From Paenibacillus apiarius (lineage in GTDB: Bacteria; Bacillota; Bacilli; Paenibacillales; Paenibacillaceae), in the NCBI RefSeq assembly GCF_017052585.1, contig NZ_JAFFHZ010000001.1, positions 3,886,001-3,950,000 on the forward strand: a DNA stretch of 64,000 bases. Reading direction: 5' to 3'. The position numbers and the translations under genes are program-made. Below the pieces are notes generated by a model. The model had not been told where the DNA came from and did no database searches. It saw nothing but the letters and a program-made list of their open reading frames with translations. Positions 15,147-25,311 of the stretch are shown piece by piece. Position 1 is the first letter of the stretch, and each line of letters opens with the position of its first letter.

Positions 15147-18100
15147 ATGAAAAAAAAGAAAGATAACCGACCAGCTAAGGGGAAGAGGCCGCTGTATTAT
15201 GTGGATAATCCGAACACGTCGGAATTGCAAATGCTGGATCGCATGTCCAAGTTGAAAAAGAGCAAAGAAGCACAGCAAAAAAAAGCCAGCATCAATGCGC
15301 TGGCAGAGCCGCCTGCCGAGATAATCGCGCCGGCAGCGCAAACGAATCAAGATGCGCCCGAAACGCATTCCAACCTCTTGCAGGAGGAATTATTCGTCAC
15401 ATCCGAAGCGAAGCCTGCCGAGACGGTCACCGCTTCTGCTGCAGAACGGGTTCAAGCGGATATATCTCCGTCCGATGCGGCGGTATCTAGTCATGACCAC
15501 GTCACGGAAGACCGGGATCTTCAGAGCTTGCAGGCACCTGCCGATTCCAAAGATTCCAAAGATTCCAAAAACAACGTTTCAGAGCCTGTTCCGCAGCCAA
15601 AGACGAATGCAGCCATTCGCTCGAAATCTCCGCTTCCTCCCGCAACATCATCTCCAGAGATCCCGACAACGAATTTTTCTACAGATGTCCCTGACAACAG
15701 CCAGCAACCCGGGCAGTCCGGATCCGATCCTGCAGCCTCCAAGAGTCCGAAGGCGGAAGGCAAAGCAGGGGATGGGCGAACGGCTGAAGGCACATTATCA
15801 CCGGTCACGAAGCCGGTAACCCGGGATGAGAAGCTGAAGCAGAAGGAAGCGGAAAAGGCGAAGTGGTTGGCGGAAAAACGAAGCCAAGCACGTGCCAAAG
15901 CGTTTGTATACACCGATGACATCGCGGATGAAGCTGTCACGGACGAGAAGCTGGCTGCGTACACCATTAGCGGTTCAAAACTCAAGCGGGAAAGCGTGGA
16001 TACGGACGCCTTGTGCGACTACGCTGTTTCCGCCATTAAGATAGCAGATAACGCCGTAACGGGCTCCAAGCTCGCGCCGGAATCAATATCCGGAGAGCAT
16101 TTAATACGCAATGCAATATCCGGAAGCAAAATTAGGGACCGTTCCATTACGGGCGGGAAAATAAAAGACGGAAGCATTACCTCGGAGAAGCTGGCAGACA
16201 AAACGATCGACTCCGACAAAATAGCCGAGGGCTCCATTCAAACAAAACATTTAAGTGGATTTATTATTACTTCCGAATTAATTCAGGATCAAGCGATTAC
16301 CTCGGACAAAATCCGGAGCGGCGCCATTCAAACCGAAAACTTGGCCAATGAGGTTGTCGATGCATTTAAGCTGGGTGAGGACGCGATAACGACTTCAAAA
16401 ATACGAAACGGCGCCGTGACGGGTGACAAGTTGGCTGCGGACAGCGTAGGAGGCCAGCATCTGTCAGATGGCAGCGTGTCTGGCAGGGTAATAGCCGATC
16501 AAGCTGTAGAAAGCCGTCATATCGGTCATGGCCAAATTCATGGCACACATATTGCTCCTGGGTCCTTAATCGGCTCTCAGCTGCAGGCTGGATCCGTCCT
16601 TGGCAGCCACATCGCTTCAGGTTCCATAGAGTGCAAACATCTTCATGAAGAAGCTGTGCGGCAGGAGCATATCGGACAGAACGAAATTCAAAGCTGGCAC
16701 CTCAGCGAGCAATCCGTTACCGCGGAGAAGCTGGCCGATCAGTCGATTACGACGATGAAGCTTGTCGATCATGCCGTGACGGCCTCCAAGATTGCCGATC
16801 AGAGCATCGTCTCCACGAAAGTAGCCGATGAAATTATCCAGTCCCGGCATATTGCAAAACAATCTGTTGGCGCACAGCATATTGCTCCGTTGTCCGTGAG
16901 CGGACAGCATATTCATCCGGATGCGATTGGCGGAGAACATATTGAACAGGATTCCATCGGGGATAAGCACATCAAGGACGGAGCGGTAAAGGCATATAAT
17001 ATTGCGCCCGGAGCGATTCAAGGCCAACACTTGGATGTGCGGGCGATTAACACGACTCACCTTGAAGACGGCACGGTGACGACGGAGAAGCTGGCTCTGC
17101 AAAGCATTACGACGGAGCGCGTCGCTGACGAATCCATTACGCGCCAGAAGCTGGCGGAATGGAGCGTCACTTCGGATAAATTGGCAGACGACAGCGTCTT
17201 GGCACGACACCTCAGCGACGGTGCCGTCAGCTCGCCAGCCATTGAACAGAACGCCGTGCTTGAAGGACACATTGCACCGGGAGCGATCGGAAGCGAGCAT
17301 ATCCGTTCGCAGACGATCGAATCCGCCATGCTGAAGCAAGAAGCGGTTACGAGCGATAAGATTGCTCCCCACTCGATACGGGATCGGCATATCGGAGCGG
17401 GGGTGGTTCATTCCCATCACCTGGCTGATCATGTCGTCACTTCGCTGAAGCTGTCCCCGGAAAGCGTGTCTACCGATAAGCTGAGCGACAATTCGGTCAC
17501 CTCCATCAAGTTGGCGAATATGAGCGTGACCACAGACAAATTGGCGATAGACAGCGTAGAGGCCATGCACTTGAGCGAAGGTTCCGTCACTTCTGAAGCG
17601 ATAAGGGACGCTTCAATCCAGCCCCGGCACATTGCGGCTGCAGCCATCGGAAGCGAGCATTTGCAGCCCGATTCGGTCAACAGCCAAGCGATTCAGAGCG
17701 AAGCGATAAATACGGAGCATGTGGCGCCTGACAGCATCACCTCCCGGAAATTAGCGCCCGGCAGCGTTCAAGCGGTTCATATCGCCGAAAACACGATCGG
17801 CAGCACTCATTTGCGTCAGCACAGCATCGAGCTAGCACATTTGCAGGACGGTGCGGTCACAGAGGAGAAGCTGGCGGGAGACAGCGTAACTTCCGAGCAT
17901 ATCCAAGCGGCCAGCATTACCGAGACGCATATTCAGGACGGGGTCATTACTTCCCGCAAGCTGGCTCAGGATGCGGTGCAATCCGAGCATCTATCTGAAG
18001 GCTCAATCCAAGAGCAGCACCTCGCCCCGCGATCGGTCAATGAAAACCATATCCAATCGCAAGCGATTACGACCGATATGCTGCAGGATAACAGCATTAC

Positions 18101-21100
18101 GAATGATAAGCTGGCACCACAAGCCATAACGAGCAAACATATTGCGCTTGAAACGATCTCAAGCAAGCATCTGCGGGTCGAATCCATTCAAGGCTATCAT
18201 TTGAAAAAGAGCTCGGTTTCCTTGCTGCATCTCGGCCCGGATGTGCTCTCGGGCGAATTCCTTCCGGATAACGGCTTATCAGGGCGCAAGTTGCAATCGG
18301 AAACGATTCAAAGCACGCATTTGGGCGACTCTGTCATACGTGAGCGGCATGTAGACACGGGAGCAATTACCTCATACAAAATCGCTCCGGAAGCAATAAC
18401 AAGCGGGCATCTGGAAGCAGGAGCTGTAACTGGCGGACATATTGCAAAGCATGCCGTGACGGGCAGCCATCTTCAGGAAGGAGCCGTGAGGGAGCGGCAC
18501 ATTGCCGAAGACAGCATATCGGGATTGCATCTTCAAGAAGGCGTAATATCCAGCTTGCATATGGCTGCCGATGCAATTCGCTCCGAAGCAATCGCGGAAG
18601 GTGAAATCAGAAGTCAGCATATCGCGAAGCATGCGGTTGCTGAAGAGCATTTGGCCGAAGGCTCGGTAGCTGCGGAGCATTTGCAAAAGGATTCCGTCTC
18701 CAGCGACCATTTGCGAAGCTCCTCGATCGGTTCGCACCACATGCAGCCGGATGCAATCGAGTCGAAACACTTGAAGTCAGGCATCATCTTGTCGGAGCAT
18801 TTGACCGAGGGAGTCGTGCTGCCTCATCATTTGCGGGAACAGATTATTAACGAATCGCATCTGCAATCGGGCATCGTGCGGACGGAGACGCTGCAAGACG
18901 GCGCCGTTCAAACAGGCAAAATGGCCGAGGGATCCGTGCAAAGCAGGCAGTTGGCTGATCAAGCTGTTCAGTCCCGTCATTTGACAGACGAGGCTGTTCA
19001 AAGCCGACATTTGGCAGAAGGCGCAGTTGAGGGCCGTCATCTGGCCAGATGCGAGGTTGGCGCGGAGCACATCGTGCCGATGTCGATTATGAGCCGTCAT
19101 TTGGCAGAGAACAGCATCCAGAGAAATCATCTGTCGCCTGGGGTCGTGCAGACGAACAACGTGGACAACGAAGCGGTCACTTCTGAAAAAATAGCGCCGA
19201 AAGCGGTGCGCAGCGAGCATATTGAACCTCGTGCCATTGCGCCTTACATGCTGCAGGATGCAAGCATCATTAATGAGAAGCTGGCGGATGGCAGCGTCAC
19301 GAGCAACAAGCTTGCGAAGCGAACGGTGAATTCCGCACATCTCAACTCTCAATCCGTGCAGTCCGATCATATCGGAAATGAAGCGGTCGAAGCGCGCCAT
19401 ATGGCAGAGCGTGCCGTACGGGCACATCATATCGGGCCTGGCGAAGTGGATGGCACGCATATTGCCGAGGCGTCCATCTTCGGACAGCATTTGCGGCAAG
19501 CCTCGATTCGCAGCGATCATCTGGCCGATGGTTCGATTTCGAGCGATAAATTGACGGACGGCGCAGTAACGGAGAGCAAGCTGGGGCGCGGAACGGTAAG
19601 CAGCGAGCATTTGCAATTGCAGTCCATTACGAATGCGGTTCTGAAGGACGGCTGCGTAACGGTCGACAAGATTGCGGATGACAGCATCACTTCGGAAAAA
19701 TTGAGTGCCCATGCTGTAGGTTCCGCGCAATTGGCGCTCGAAGCGGTCAAGGGAGAACATCTACAGACCGGCGCTATCAGTTCGCGTCAGATCGCTGCGC
19801 AAGCGGTCCGGGGACATCATCTCGGCTCCGGCGAAATCACCTCTTCTCATCTTCAGGCTCATATTATCGGATCTGAACAACTGAAGGGCGATTCTGTTCG
19901 GGCAGAGCATATCGCAGATGGAGCAATAACTGCAGAGAAGCTGCAAGAACGATCTGTAACCGGGAAATCCATTGCGCAAAAGGCAGTATCTGGCGATCAT
20001 ATCCAGGAAGATGCCATTACGACTGATATGCTTCAGGCAGGCAGCGTCACGAATGGGAAGCTGGCACATGGTTCGGTAGGCGGCGAACATCTGTTGCGGC
20101 AAGCGGTCGGGCCGCAGCATTTGCAAATGAACAGCGTGCAGACGGAGCATATCCAGGATGAATCGATTCATGGCGCGAAGCTGGCGGAACGCGCGGTCTC
20201 GAACACGAAGCTGGCACTGGGAGCCGTTCAGGCTGATCATATTGAAGCAGGCGCCGTGAAAGAGCGGAGCCTGGCGGATGGCAGCGTCACGAAGGGGAAG
20301 CTGGCCAATGGCGCGGTGACGGCCGAACATTTGGCCGATGGCAGTGTATCGGCGCACAAATTGCAGGCGGAATCGATTCAGCGCAAGCATGTGGCGGCAA
20401 ATGCAGTAGGCGAAGAGCAGATTAGCTACGGCGCAGTGAAGGGAAGGCACATTCAGGCAGGCGAAATTTCTTCGGAACATTTGCAGCCGATGTCTATCCG
20501 AGCGGAGCATATACTTCCGGGAGCTTTCCAGCTCAATCATTTGGCGATGGATGGATTGAACGGAGAGCATATCGCTGATGCGTCCATTGGTGGAGCTAAA
20601 TTGATGGAGCAGAGCGTTGCATCGTCCCATCTGCAGCCAGCGGCCGTAACGGAAGCGGCGCTGGCGGATGGCAGCGTAAGCGGAGCGAAGCTGGCGCCGG
20701 ATGCGGTGGCTGGGGAGCATTTGGCGAGCGGCTCTGTGCGAGCGGAGCATTTGCAGTCGGGCGCAGTGGGCAGTGAGCAGATTGGAAGCGGGGCGGTTCA
20801 GTCTACGCATGTGGAATTGGGAGCTATCGGCAGCGCGCACGTGCAGCCGAGCGCGATCCGCTCCGAGCATTTGCAGCCTGCCGCCGTAACAGAAGCGGCG
20901 CTGGCAGACGGCAGTGTAAGCGGAGCGAAGCTGGCGCCGGATGCGGTAGATGGCGAGCATCTCATTAGCGGATCTGTTGAAGCGGAGCATATACAAGCGG
21001 GTGCGGTAGGCAGCGTGCAGCTTAAAAGCGGAGCGGTTCAGTCCGCGCATGTGCAATTGGGAGCCATCGGGAGCGCGCATGTGCAGCCGAATGCGATTGG

Positions 21101-24100
21101 TGCGCAGCATCTGCAGGACGGATCGGTAAGCAAAGCAGCCCTTGCAGACGGCAGCATAAACGGAGCGAAGCTGGAGCCGGGAGCGGTAGCAAGTGAGCAC
21201 CTGGCGAATGGTTCGGTGGGAGCAGAGCATTTGCAGAGCGGCGTGGTAGGGAGCGAGCAGCTCAGAAGCGGAGCGGTTCAGTCCGCGCATATGCAATTGG
21301 GAGCCATCGGCAGCGCGCATGTGCAGCCGAGTGCGATCGGATCCGAGCATCTGCAGGAAGGGTCGGTAAGCGAAGCAGCTCTTGCGGACGGCAGCGTAAA
21401 CGGGGCGAAGCTGGCGCCGGGAGCGGTAGCAAGTGAGCATCTGTTGAATGGTTCGGTGGGATCGGAGCATTTGCAGAGCGGCGTGGTAGGGAGCGGGCAG
21501 CTCAGAAGCGGAGCGGTTCAGTCCGCGCATGTGCAATTGGGAGCCATCGGGAGCGCGCATGTGCAGGCGTCCGCAATCGGATCCGAGCATCTGCAGGAAG
21601 GGTCGGTAAGCGAAGCAGCTCTTGCGGACGGCAGCGTAAGCGGAGCGAAGCTGGCGCCGGGATCGGTAGCTGGCGAGCACTTGGTACGCGGCTCAGTGGG
21701 ACCGGAGCATGTGCAGCCGGGCGCAGTTGGCAGCGAGCAGCTTAGAAGCGGAGCGGTAACTGCGACGCATGTGCAATTGGAAGCCATAAGAAGTGCACAT
21801 GTACAGCCGGATGCAATCGGATCCCAGCATCTGCAGGATGGGGCGATAAGCGAAGCGGCTCTTGCGGACGGCAGCGTAAGCGGAGCGAAGCTGGCGCCGG
21901 GATCGGTAGCTGGCGAGCACTTGGTACGCGGCTCAGTGGGAACGGAGCATGTGCAGCCGGGCGCGGTAGGCAGCGAGCAGCTTAGAGGCGGAGCGGTAAC
22001 TGCGACGCATGTGCAATTGGGGGCCATAGGCAGCGCGCATGTGCAGCCGAATGCGATCGGAGCCGAGCATCTGCAGCCTGCGGCCGTAACGGAAGCAGCT
22101 CTTGCGGACGGCAGCGTTAGCGGAGCGAAGCTGGCGCCGGGATCGGTAGCTGGCGAGCACTTGGTACGCGGCTCAGTGGGAACGGAGCATGTGCAGCCGG
22201 GCGCAGTTGGCAGCGAGCAGCTTAGAAGTGGAGTGGTAACTGCGACGCATGTGCAATTGGGAGCCATAGGCAGCGCGCATGTGCAGCCGAATGCGATCGG
22301 AGCCGAGCATCTGCAGCCTGCGGCCGTAACGGAAGCAGCCCTTGCAGACGGCAGCGTAAGCGGAGCGAAGCTGGCGCCTGGCGTCATGGGGAGTGAGCAC
22401 CTGGCAAGCGGTTCAGTGGGAACGGAGCATATGCAGCCGGGAGCGGTAGGGAGCGAGCAGCTCGGAAGCGGAGCGGTAACTGCGACGCATGTGCAATTGG
22501 GGGCCATAGGCAGCGCGCATGTGCAGCCGAATGCGATCGGAGCCGAGCATCTGCAGCCTGCGGCCGTAACGGAAGCAGCCCTTGCAGACGGCAGCGTAAG
22601 CGGAGCGAAGCTGACGCCGGGAGTGGTGGAAGGCGAGCATCTGGCGAGCAGTTCAGTGGGAACGGAGCATATGCAGCCGGGAGCGGTAGGGAGCGAGCAG
22701 CTCGGAAGCGGAGCGGTAACTGCGACGCATGTGCAATTGGGAGCCATAGGCAGCGCGCATGTGCAGCCAAATGCGATCGGAACCGGGCATCTGCAGCCTG
22801 CGGCCGTAACGGAAGCAGCCCTTGCAGACGGCAGCGTAAGCAGAGCGAAGCTGGCGCCTGGCGTCGTGGAGAGTGAGCACCTGGCAAGCGGTTCAGTGGG
22901 AACGGAGCATATGCAGTCGGGAGCGGTAGGGAGCGAGCAGCTCGGAAGCGGAGCCGTTCATGCAGAGCACATGCAATTTGGTTCCATAGGCAGCGCGCAT
23001 GTGCAGCCAAGCACGATCGGATCCCGGCATTTGCAGCCTGCGGCCGTAACGGAAGCAGCCCTTGCAGATGGCAGCGTAAGCGGAGCGAAGCTCGCGCCGG
23101 ACGCCGTAGATGGTAAGCATCTGATGAGCGGCTCAGTGGGAGCGGAGCATGTGCAGTCGGGCGCGGTGGGCAGCGAGCAGCTCAGAAGCGGAGCGGTAAG
23201 CGCGGCGCATGTTCAATTGGGTGCCATAGGCAGCGCGCATGTGCAGCCGAATGCGATTGGCGCGGAGCATCTGCAGGACGGATCGGTAAGCAAAGCAGCC
23301 CTTGCAGACGGCAGCGTAAACGGAGCGAAGCTGGAGCCGGACGCCGTAGATGGTGAACACCTGGTAAGCGGCTCAGTGGGATCGGAGCATTTGCAGCCGG
23401 GAGCTGTAGGCAGTGTGCAGCTCAGGAGCGGAGCGGTCAATGCGACACATGTTCAATTGGGAGCCATAGGCAGCGCGCATGTGCAGCCGAATGCGATCGG
23501 TGCGGAGCATCTGCAGGACGGAGCTATAAGCGAAGCAGCGTTAGCAGATGGCAGTGTAAATGGAACGAAGCTGGCACCGGACGCCGTAGATGGTGAGCAC
23601 TTGGCAAGCGGCTCAGTGGGAACGGAGCATTTGCAGCCGGGAGCTGTAGGCAGTGTGCAGCTCAGGAGCGGAGCGGTCAATGCGACACATGTTCAATTGG
23701 GAGCCATAGGCAGCGCGCATGTGCAGCCGAATGCGATCGGTGCGGAGCATCTGCAGGACGGAGCTATAAGCGAAGCAGCGTTAGCAGATGGCAGTGTAAA
23801 TGGAACGAAGCTGGCACCGGACGCCGTAGCGGGCGAGCATCTGGCAAGCGGCTCAGTGGGAGCGGAGCATTTGCAGCCGGGAGCTGTAGGCAGTATGCAG
23901 CTCAGAAGCGGAGCGGTCAATGCGACACATGTTCAATTGGGAGCCATAGGCAGCGCGCATGTGAGGGCGTCCGCAATCGGTGCGGAGCACCTGCAAGACG
24001 GAGCGGTGGGAGACTCGGCCCTTGCAGACGGCAGTATAAGCGGAGTGAAGCTGGTATCGGGTTCGATTGGAGGCGAACAGATTGCCGCAGGTTCCATCGG

Positions 24101-25085
24101 CATATCGCACTTGAACGAACACACCTTGACGCTGCTGGCAGGTGCCGGGCATCAGGCACATTCAACCCGGGCAACGCCGGACACGATTGCGGGAGACGGT
24201 CTTGGCAGCGGCATTATCGAAGCCCGGCATATGCAAGACGGCGCCATTACTGGAGCGAAGCTGGCGACTCAAGCGGTAGGATCCATCCACTTGCAGGAGC
24301 AGAGCGTTAGTGCTGCTCATCTGAAGCCAAATTCGGTTGGCTCGGAGCAACTGGATATGAATGCCGTTCATAGCGACCATGTTGCCCCGAATACGATACT
24401 GGCGAAGCACATTTCCTATGGAGCCATTCACAGTTCTCATCTGGCGGCAGGAGAAATATATGGCACGCATATTGCCGCCGAAGCGATTGAAGCCGGTCAT
24501 CTTGCGCCTAATTCTGTACAATCGGTCCATATCGGCGACGGCAGCGTGCAATCTAGCCACTTGCGGGTTCAAAGCGTCGATGCGGAACATATCCGAAATG
24601 GAGCCGTGCGGGCAGAAGCAATTGCTGACGGGAGCGTTTCCGGCATGAAGCTGGCGGATCAGAGCGTGGCTGCAAAGCATCTAAGCCCACAATCCATACA
24701 GCAGGAGCATTTGTCCCTCGATTTGATTTCCGAACAGCATTTGCAAGCAGGCAGCGTCGGATCCGGCCAATTGCAGCAGGGCGCCGTAACGATGGAAGCT
24801 TGTTCTTTCAGTCCGGTCCGTACCGGGCATGGAAAGCCAGCCGCATTGCAGCAATTCGGAATGACAGCATTTACGTTTAGCGATCATGATGAAAAAATAG
24901 AGCTGATCATTCCCTTTGAGGAAGCCTACGCGGGCTGTAATTATACAGTCGTGGCAATGACCAACCACTCCGCTTGCTATGCTGTCCTCAAATCACAGGC
25001 GCCGGATCATGCCGTAATTGAAATCATTCGTATGAGAATTAGCCCGCAGCCAACTGGATTTGTATCTTGGATTGCGCTTGGCTGA
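15147..25085 (+). CDS. giant decapeptide-repeat protein, 3312 aa, probable spore-surface fibre
   Basis: Largest gene in the window. GGAAAGGAGAG precedes ATG 15147. Residues 1-60 are Lys-rich (MKKKKDNRPAKGKRPLYYVD), residues 60-250 are Pro/Ser/Ala-rich and probably disordered. From about residue 260 the chain is nearly 290 decapeptides of pattern x-x-[GAS]-[AS]-[IV]-x-[GS]-x-[HKQ]-[LI], for example DGSVSGAKLA, resembling repeats in phage tail fibres. The repeats are interrupted once near residue 2995. Residues 3218-3312 form a non-repetitive domain ending FVSWIALG, like the WIAG-tail domain I recall from Paenibacillus repeat proteins. There is no signal peptide, consistent with deposition by the mother cell rather than secretion. 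Glycosyltransferase genes on both sides suggest that it is glycosylated. The fibre role is inference. Confidence 0.85.
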   Translation: MKKKKDNRPAKGKRPLYYVDNPNTSELQMLDRMSKLKKSKEAQQKKASINALAEPPAEIIAPAAQTNQDAPETHSNLLQEELFVTSEAKPAETVTASAAERVQADISPSDAAVSSHDHVTEDRDLQSLQAPADSKDSKDSKNNVSEPVPQPKTNAAIRSKSPLPPATSSPEIPTTNFSTDVPDNSQQPGQSGSDPAASKSPKAEGKAGDGRTAEGTLSPVTKPVTRDEKLKQKEAEKAKWLAEKRSQARAKAFVYTDDIADEAVTDEKLAAYTISGSKLKRESVDTDALCDYAVSAIKIADNAVTGSKLAPESISGEHLIRNAISGSKIRDRSITGGKIKDGSITSEKLADKTIDSDKIAEGSIQTKHLSGFIITSELIQDQAITSDKIRSGAIQTENLANEVVDAFKLGEDAITTSKIRNGAVTGDKLAADSVGGQHLSDGSVSGRVIADQAVESRHIGHGQIHGTHIAPGSLIGSQLQAGSVLGSHIASGSIECKHLHEEAVRQEHIGQNEIQSWHLSEQSVTAEKLADQSITTMKLVDHAVTASKIADQSIVSTKVADEIIQSRHIAKQSVGAQHIAPLSVSGQHIHPDAIGGEHIEQDSIGDKHIKDGAVKAYNIAPGAIQGQHLDVRAINTTHLEDGTVTTEKLALQSITTERVADESITRQKLAEWSVTSDKLADDSVLARHLSDGAVSSPAIEQNAVLEGHIAPGAIGSEHIRSQTIESAMLKQEAVTSDKIAPHSIRDRHIGAGVVHSHHLADHVVTSLKLSPESVSTDKLSDNSVTSIKLANMSVTTDKLAIDSVEAMHLSEGSVTSEAIRDASIQPRHIAAAAIGSEHLQPDSVNSQAIQSEAINTEHVAPDSITSRKLAPGSVQAVHIAENTIGSTHLRQHSIELAHLQDGAVTEEKLAGDSVTSEHIQAASITETHIQDGVITSRKLAQDAVQSEHLSEGSIQEQHLAPRSVNENHIQSQAITTDMLQDNSITNDKLAPQAITSKHIALETISSKHLRVESIQGYHLKKSSVSLLHLGPDVLSGEFLPDNGLSGRKLQSETIQSTHLGDSVIRERHVDTGAITSYKIAPEAITSGHLEAGAVTGGHIAKHAVTGSHLQEGAVRERHIAEDSISGLHLQEGVISSLHMAADAIRSEAIAEGEIRSQHIAKHAVAEEHLAEGSVAAEHLQKDSVSSDHLRSSSIGSHHMQPDAIESKHLKSGIILSEHLTEGVVLPHHLREQIINESHLQSGIVRTETLQDGAVQTGKMAEGSVQSRQLADQAVQSRHLTDEAVQSRHLAEGAVEGRHLARCEVGAEHIVPMSIMSRHLAENSIQRNHLSPGVVQTNNVDNEAVTSEKIAPKAVRSEHIEPRAIAPYMLQDASIINEKLADGSVTSNKLAKRTVNSAHLNSQSVQSDHIGNEAVEARHMAERAVRAHHIGPGEVDGTHIAEASIFGQHLRQASIRSDHLADGSISSDKLTDGAVTESKLGRGTVSSEHLQLQSITNAVLKDGCVTVDKIADDSITSEKLSAHAVGSAQLALEAVKGEHLQTGAISSRQIAAQAVRGHHLGSGEITSSHLQAHIIGSEQLKGDSVRAEHIADGAITAEKLQERSVTGKSIAQKAVSGDHIQEDAITTDMLQAGSVTNGKLAHGSVGGEHLLRQAVGPQHLQMNSVQTEHIQDESIHGAKLAERAVSNTKLALGAVQADHIEAGAVKERSLADGSVTKGKLANGAVTAEHLADGSVSAHKLQAESIQRKHVAANAVGEEQISYGAVKGRHIQAGEISSEHLQPMSIRAEHILPGAFQLNHLAMDGLNGEHIADASIGGAKLMEQSVASSHLQPAAVTEAALADGSVSGAKLAPDAVAGEHLASGSVRAEHLQSGAVGSEQIGSGAVQSTHVELGAIGSAHVQPSAIRSEHLQPAAVTEAALADGSVSGAKLAPDAVDGEHLISGSVEAEHIQAGAVGSVQLKSGAVQSAHVQLGAIGSAHVQPNAIGAQHLQDGSVSKAALADGSINGAKLEPGAVASEHLANGSVGAEHLQSGVVGSEQLRSGAVQSAHMQLGAIGSAHVQPSAIGSEHLQEGSVSEAALADGSVNGAKLAPGAVASEHLLNGSVGSEHLQSGVVGSGQLRSGAVQSAHVQLGAIGSAHVQASAIGSEHLQEGSVSEAALADGSVSGAKLAPGSVAGEHLVRGSVGPEHVQPGAVGSEQLRSGAVTATHVQLEAIRSAHVQPDAIGSQHLQDGAISEAALADGSVSGAKLAPGSVAGEHLVRGSVGTEHVQPGAVGSEQLRGGAVTATHVQLGAIGSAHVQPNAIGAEHLQPAAVTEAALADGSVSGAKLAPGSVAGEHLVRGSVGTEHVQPGAVGSEQLRSGVVTATHVQLGAIGSAHVQPNAIGAEHLQPAAVTEAALADGSVSGAKLAPGVMGSEHLASGSVGTEHMQPGAVGSEQLGSGAVTATHVQLGAIGSAHVQPNAIGAEHLQPAAVTEAALADGSVSGAKLTPGVVEGEHLASSSVGTEHMQPGAVGSEQLGSGAVTATHVQLGAIGSAHVQPNAIGTGHLQPAAVTEAALADGSVSRAKLAPGVVESEHLASGSVGTEHMQSGAVGSEQLGSGAVHAEHMQFGSIGSAHVQPSTIGSRHLQPAAVTEAALADGSVSGAKLAPDAVDGKHLMSGSVGAEHVQSGAVGSEQLRSGAVSAAHVQLGAIGSAHVQPNAIGAEHLQDGSVSKAALADGSVNGAKLEPDAVDGEHLVSGSVGSEHLQPGAVGSVQLRSGAVNATHVQLGAIGSAHVQPNAIGAEHLQDGAISEAALADGSVNGTKLAPDAVDGEHLASGSVGTEHLQPGAVGSVQLRSGAVNATHVQLGAIGSAHVQPNAIGAEHLQDGAISEAALADGSVNGTKLAPDAVAGEHLASGSVGAEHLQPGAVGSMQLRSGAVNATHVQLGAIGSAHVRASAIGAEHLQDGAVGDSALADGSISGVKLVSGSIGGEQIAAGSIGISHLNEHTLTLLAGAGHQAHSTRATPDTIAGDGLGSGIIEARHMQDGAITGAKLATQAVGSIHLQEQSVSAAHLKPNSVGSEQLDMNAVHSDHVAPNTILAKHISYGAIHSSHLAAGEIYGTHIAAEAIEAGHLAPNSVQSVHIGDGSVQSSHLRVQSVDAEHIRNGAVRAEAIADGSVSGMKLADQSVAAKHLSPQSIQQEHLSLDLISEQHLQAGSVGSGQLQQGAVTMEACSFSPVRTGHGKPAALQQFGMTAFTFSDHDEKIELIIPFEEAYAGCNYTVVAMTNHSACYAVLKSQAPDHAVIEIIRMRISPQPTGFVSWIALG
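15924..24797 (+). repeat. decapeptide (30-bp) coding repeat array
   Basis: About 290 successive 30-bp coding units, diverged in DNA but uniform in period. Typical codons give Val/Ile at position 4-5 and His/Lys-Leu at 8-9. One break of roughly 25 residues (LLAGAGHQAHSTRATPD) occurs near 24130-24205. The strict multiple of three keeps the antisense frames open as well. Confidence 0.9.
20631..23990 (+). repeat. 240-bp super-repeat, 14 exact-length copies
   Basis: Within the array, eight decapeptides form an 80-residue higher-order unit beginning LQPAAVTEAALADGSVSGAK or LQDGSVSKAALADG. Copies start at 20631, 20871, 21111 and so on every 240 bases to 23751, with a degenerate fifteenth at 23991. 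Neighbouring copies are far more alike than distant decapeptides elsewhere, some differing by only a few bases, which shows recent unequal exchange or slippage. Copy number is likely to vary between strains. Confidence 0.9.
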
Positions 25086-25117
25086 ATAAGATTTCATCAA
25101 TAAATCAGTTCAATAAG

Positions 25118-25157
25118 AGAAGAAGCCGTCGGCATTCGTTGACGGCTTCTCTTTTTT
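25118..25157 (+). terminator. terminator after the giant repeat gene
   Basis: GAGAAGAAGCCGTC pairs with GACGGCTTCTC around a 10-base loop, followed by seven T residues. Strong intrinsic terminator, making the giant gene a single-gene unit with its own promoter. Confidence 0.88.
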
Positions 25158-25311
25158 TGAAAAAGTTGGATTGCGGTAAAGCGCCTGCCCACTCGCAGTG
25201 AATTTCCGCAAATGTAGGACGGCATATGTACAGATGCCGTTGCAACATTCATGTTCATTCATACAATGTGATGTATACAGAGGCGGAACCGTAAACAGGA
25301 GGTGAAATGAA

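Noticed and set aside
16617-24680. Long antisense open frames opposite the giant gene (up to 639 codons at 19761-21680)
   Set aside because: They arise because a 30-bp coding repeat keeps every frame periodic and stop-free. They have low-complexity Arg/Leu-rich translations and no ribosome sites.
15924-24797. Regular 30-bp spacing resembling a CRISPR array
   Set aside because: Units are contiguous, diverged at third codon positions and translate to one protein; there are no unique spacers and no cas genes.
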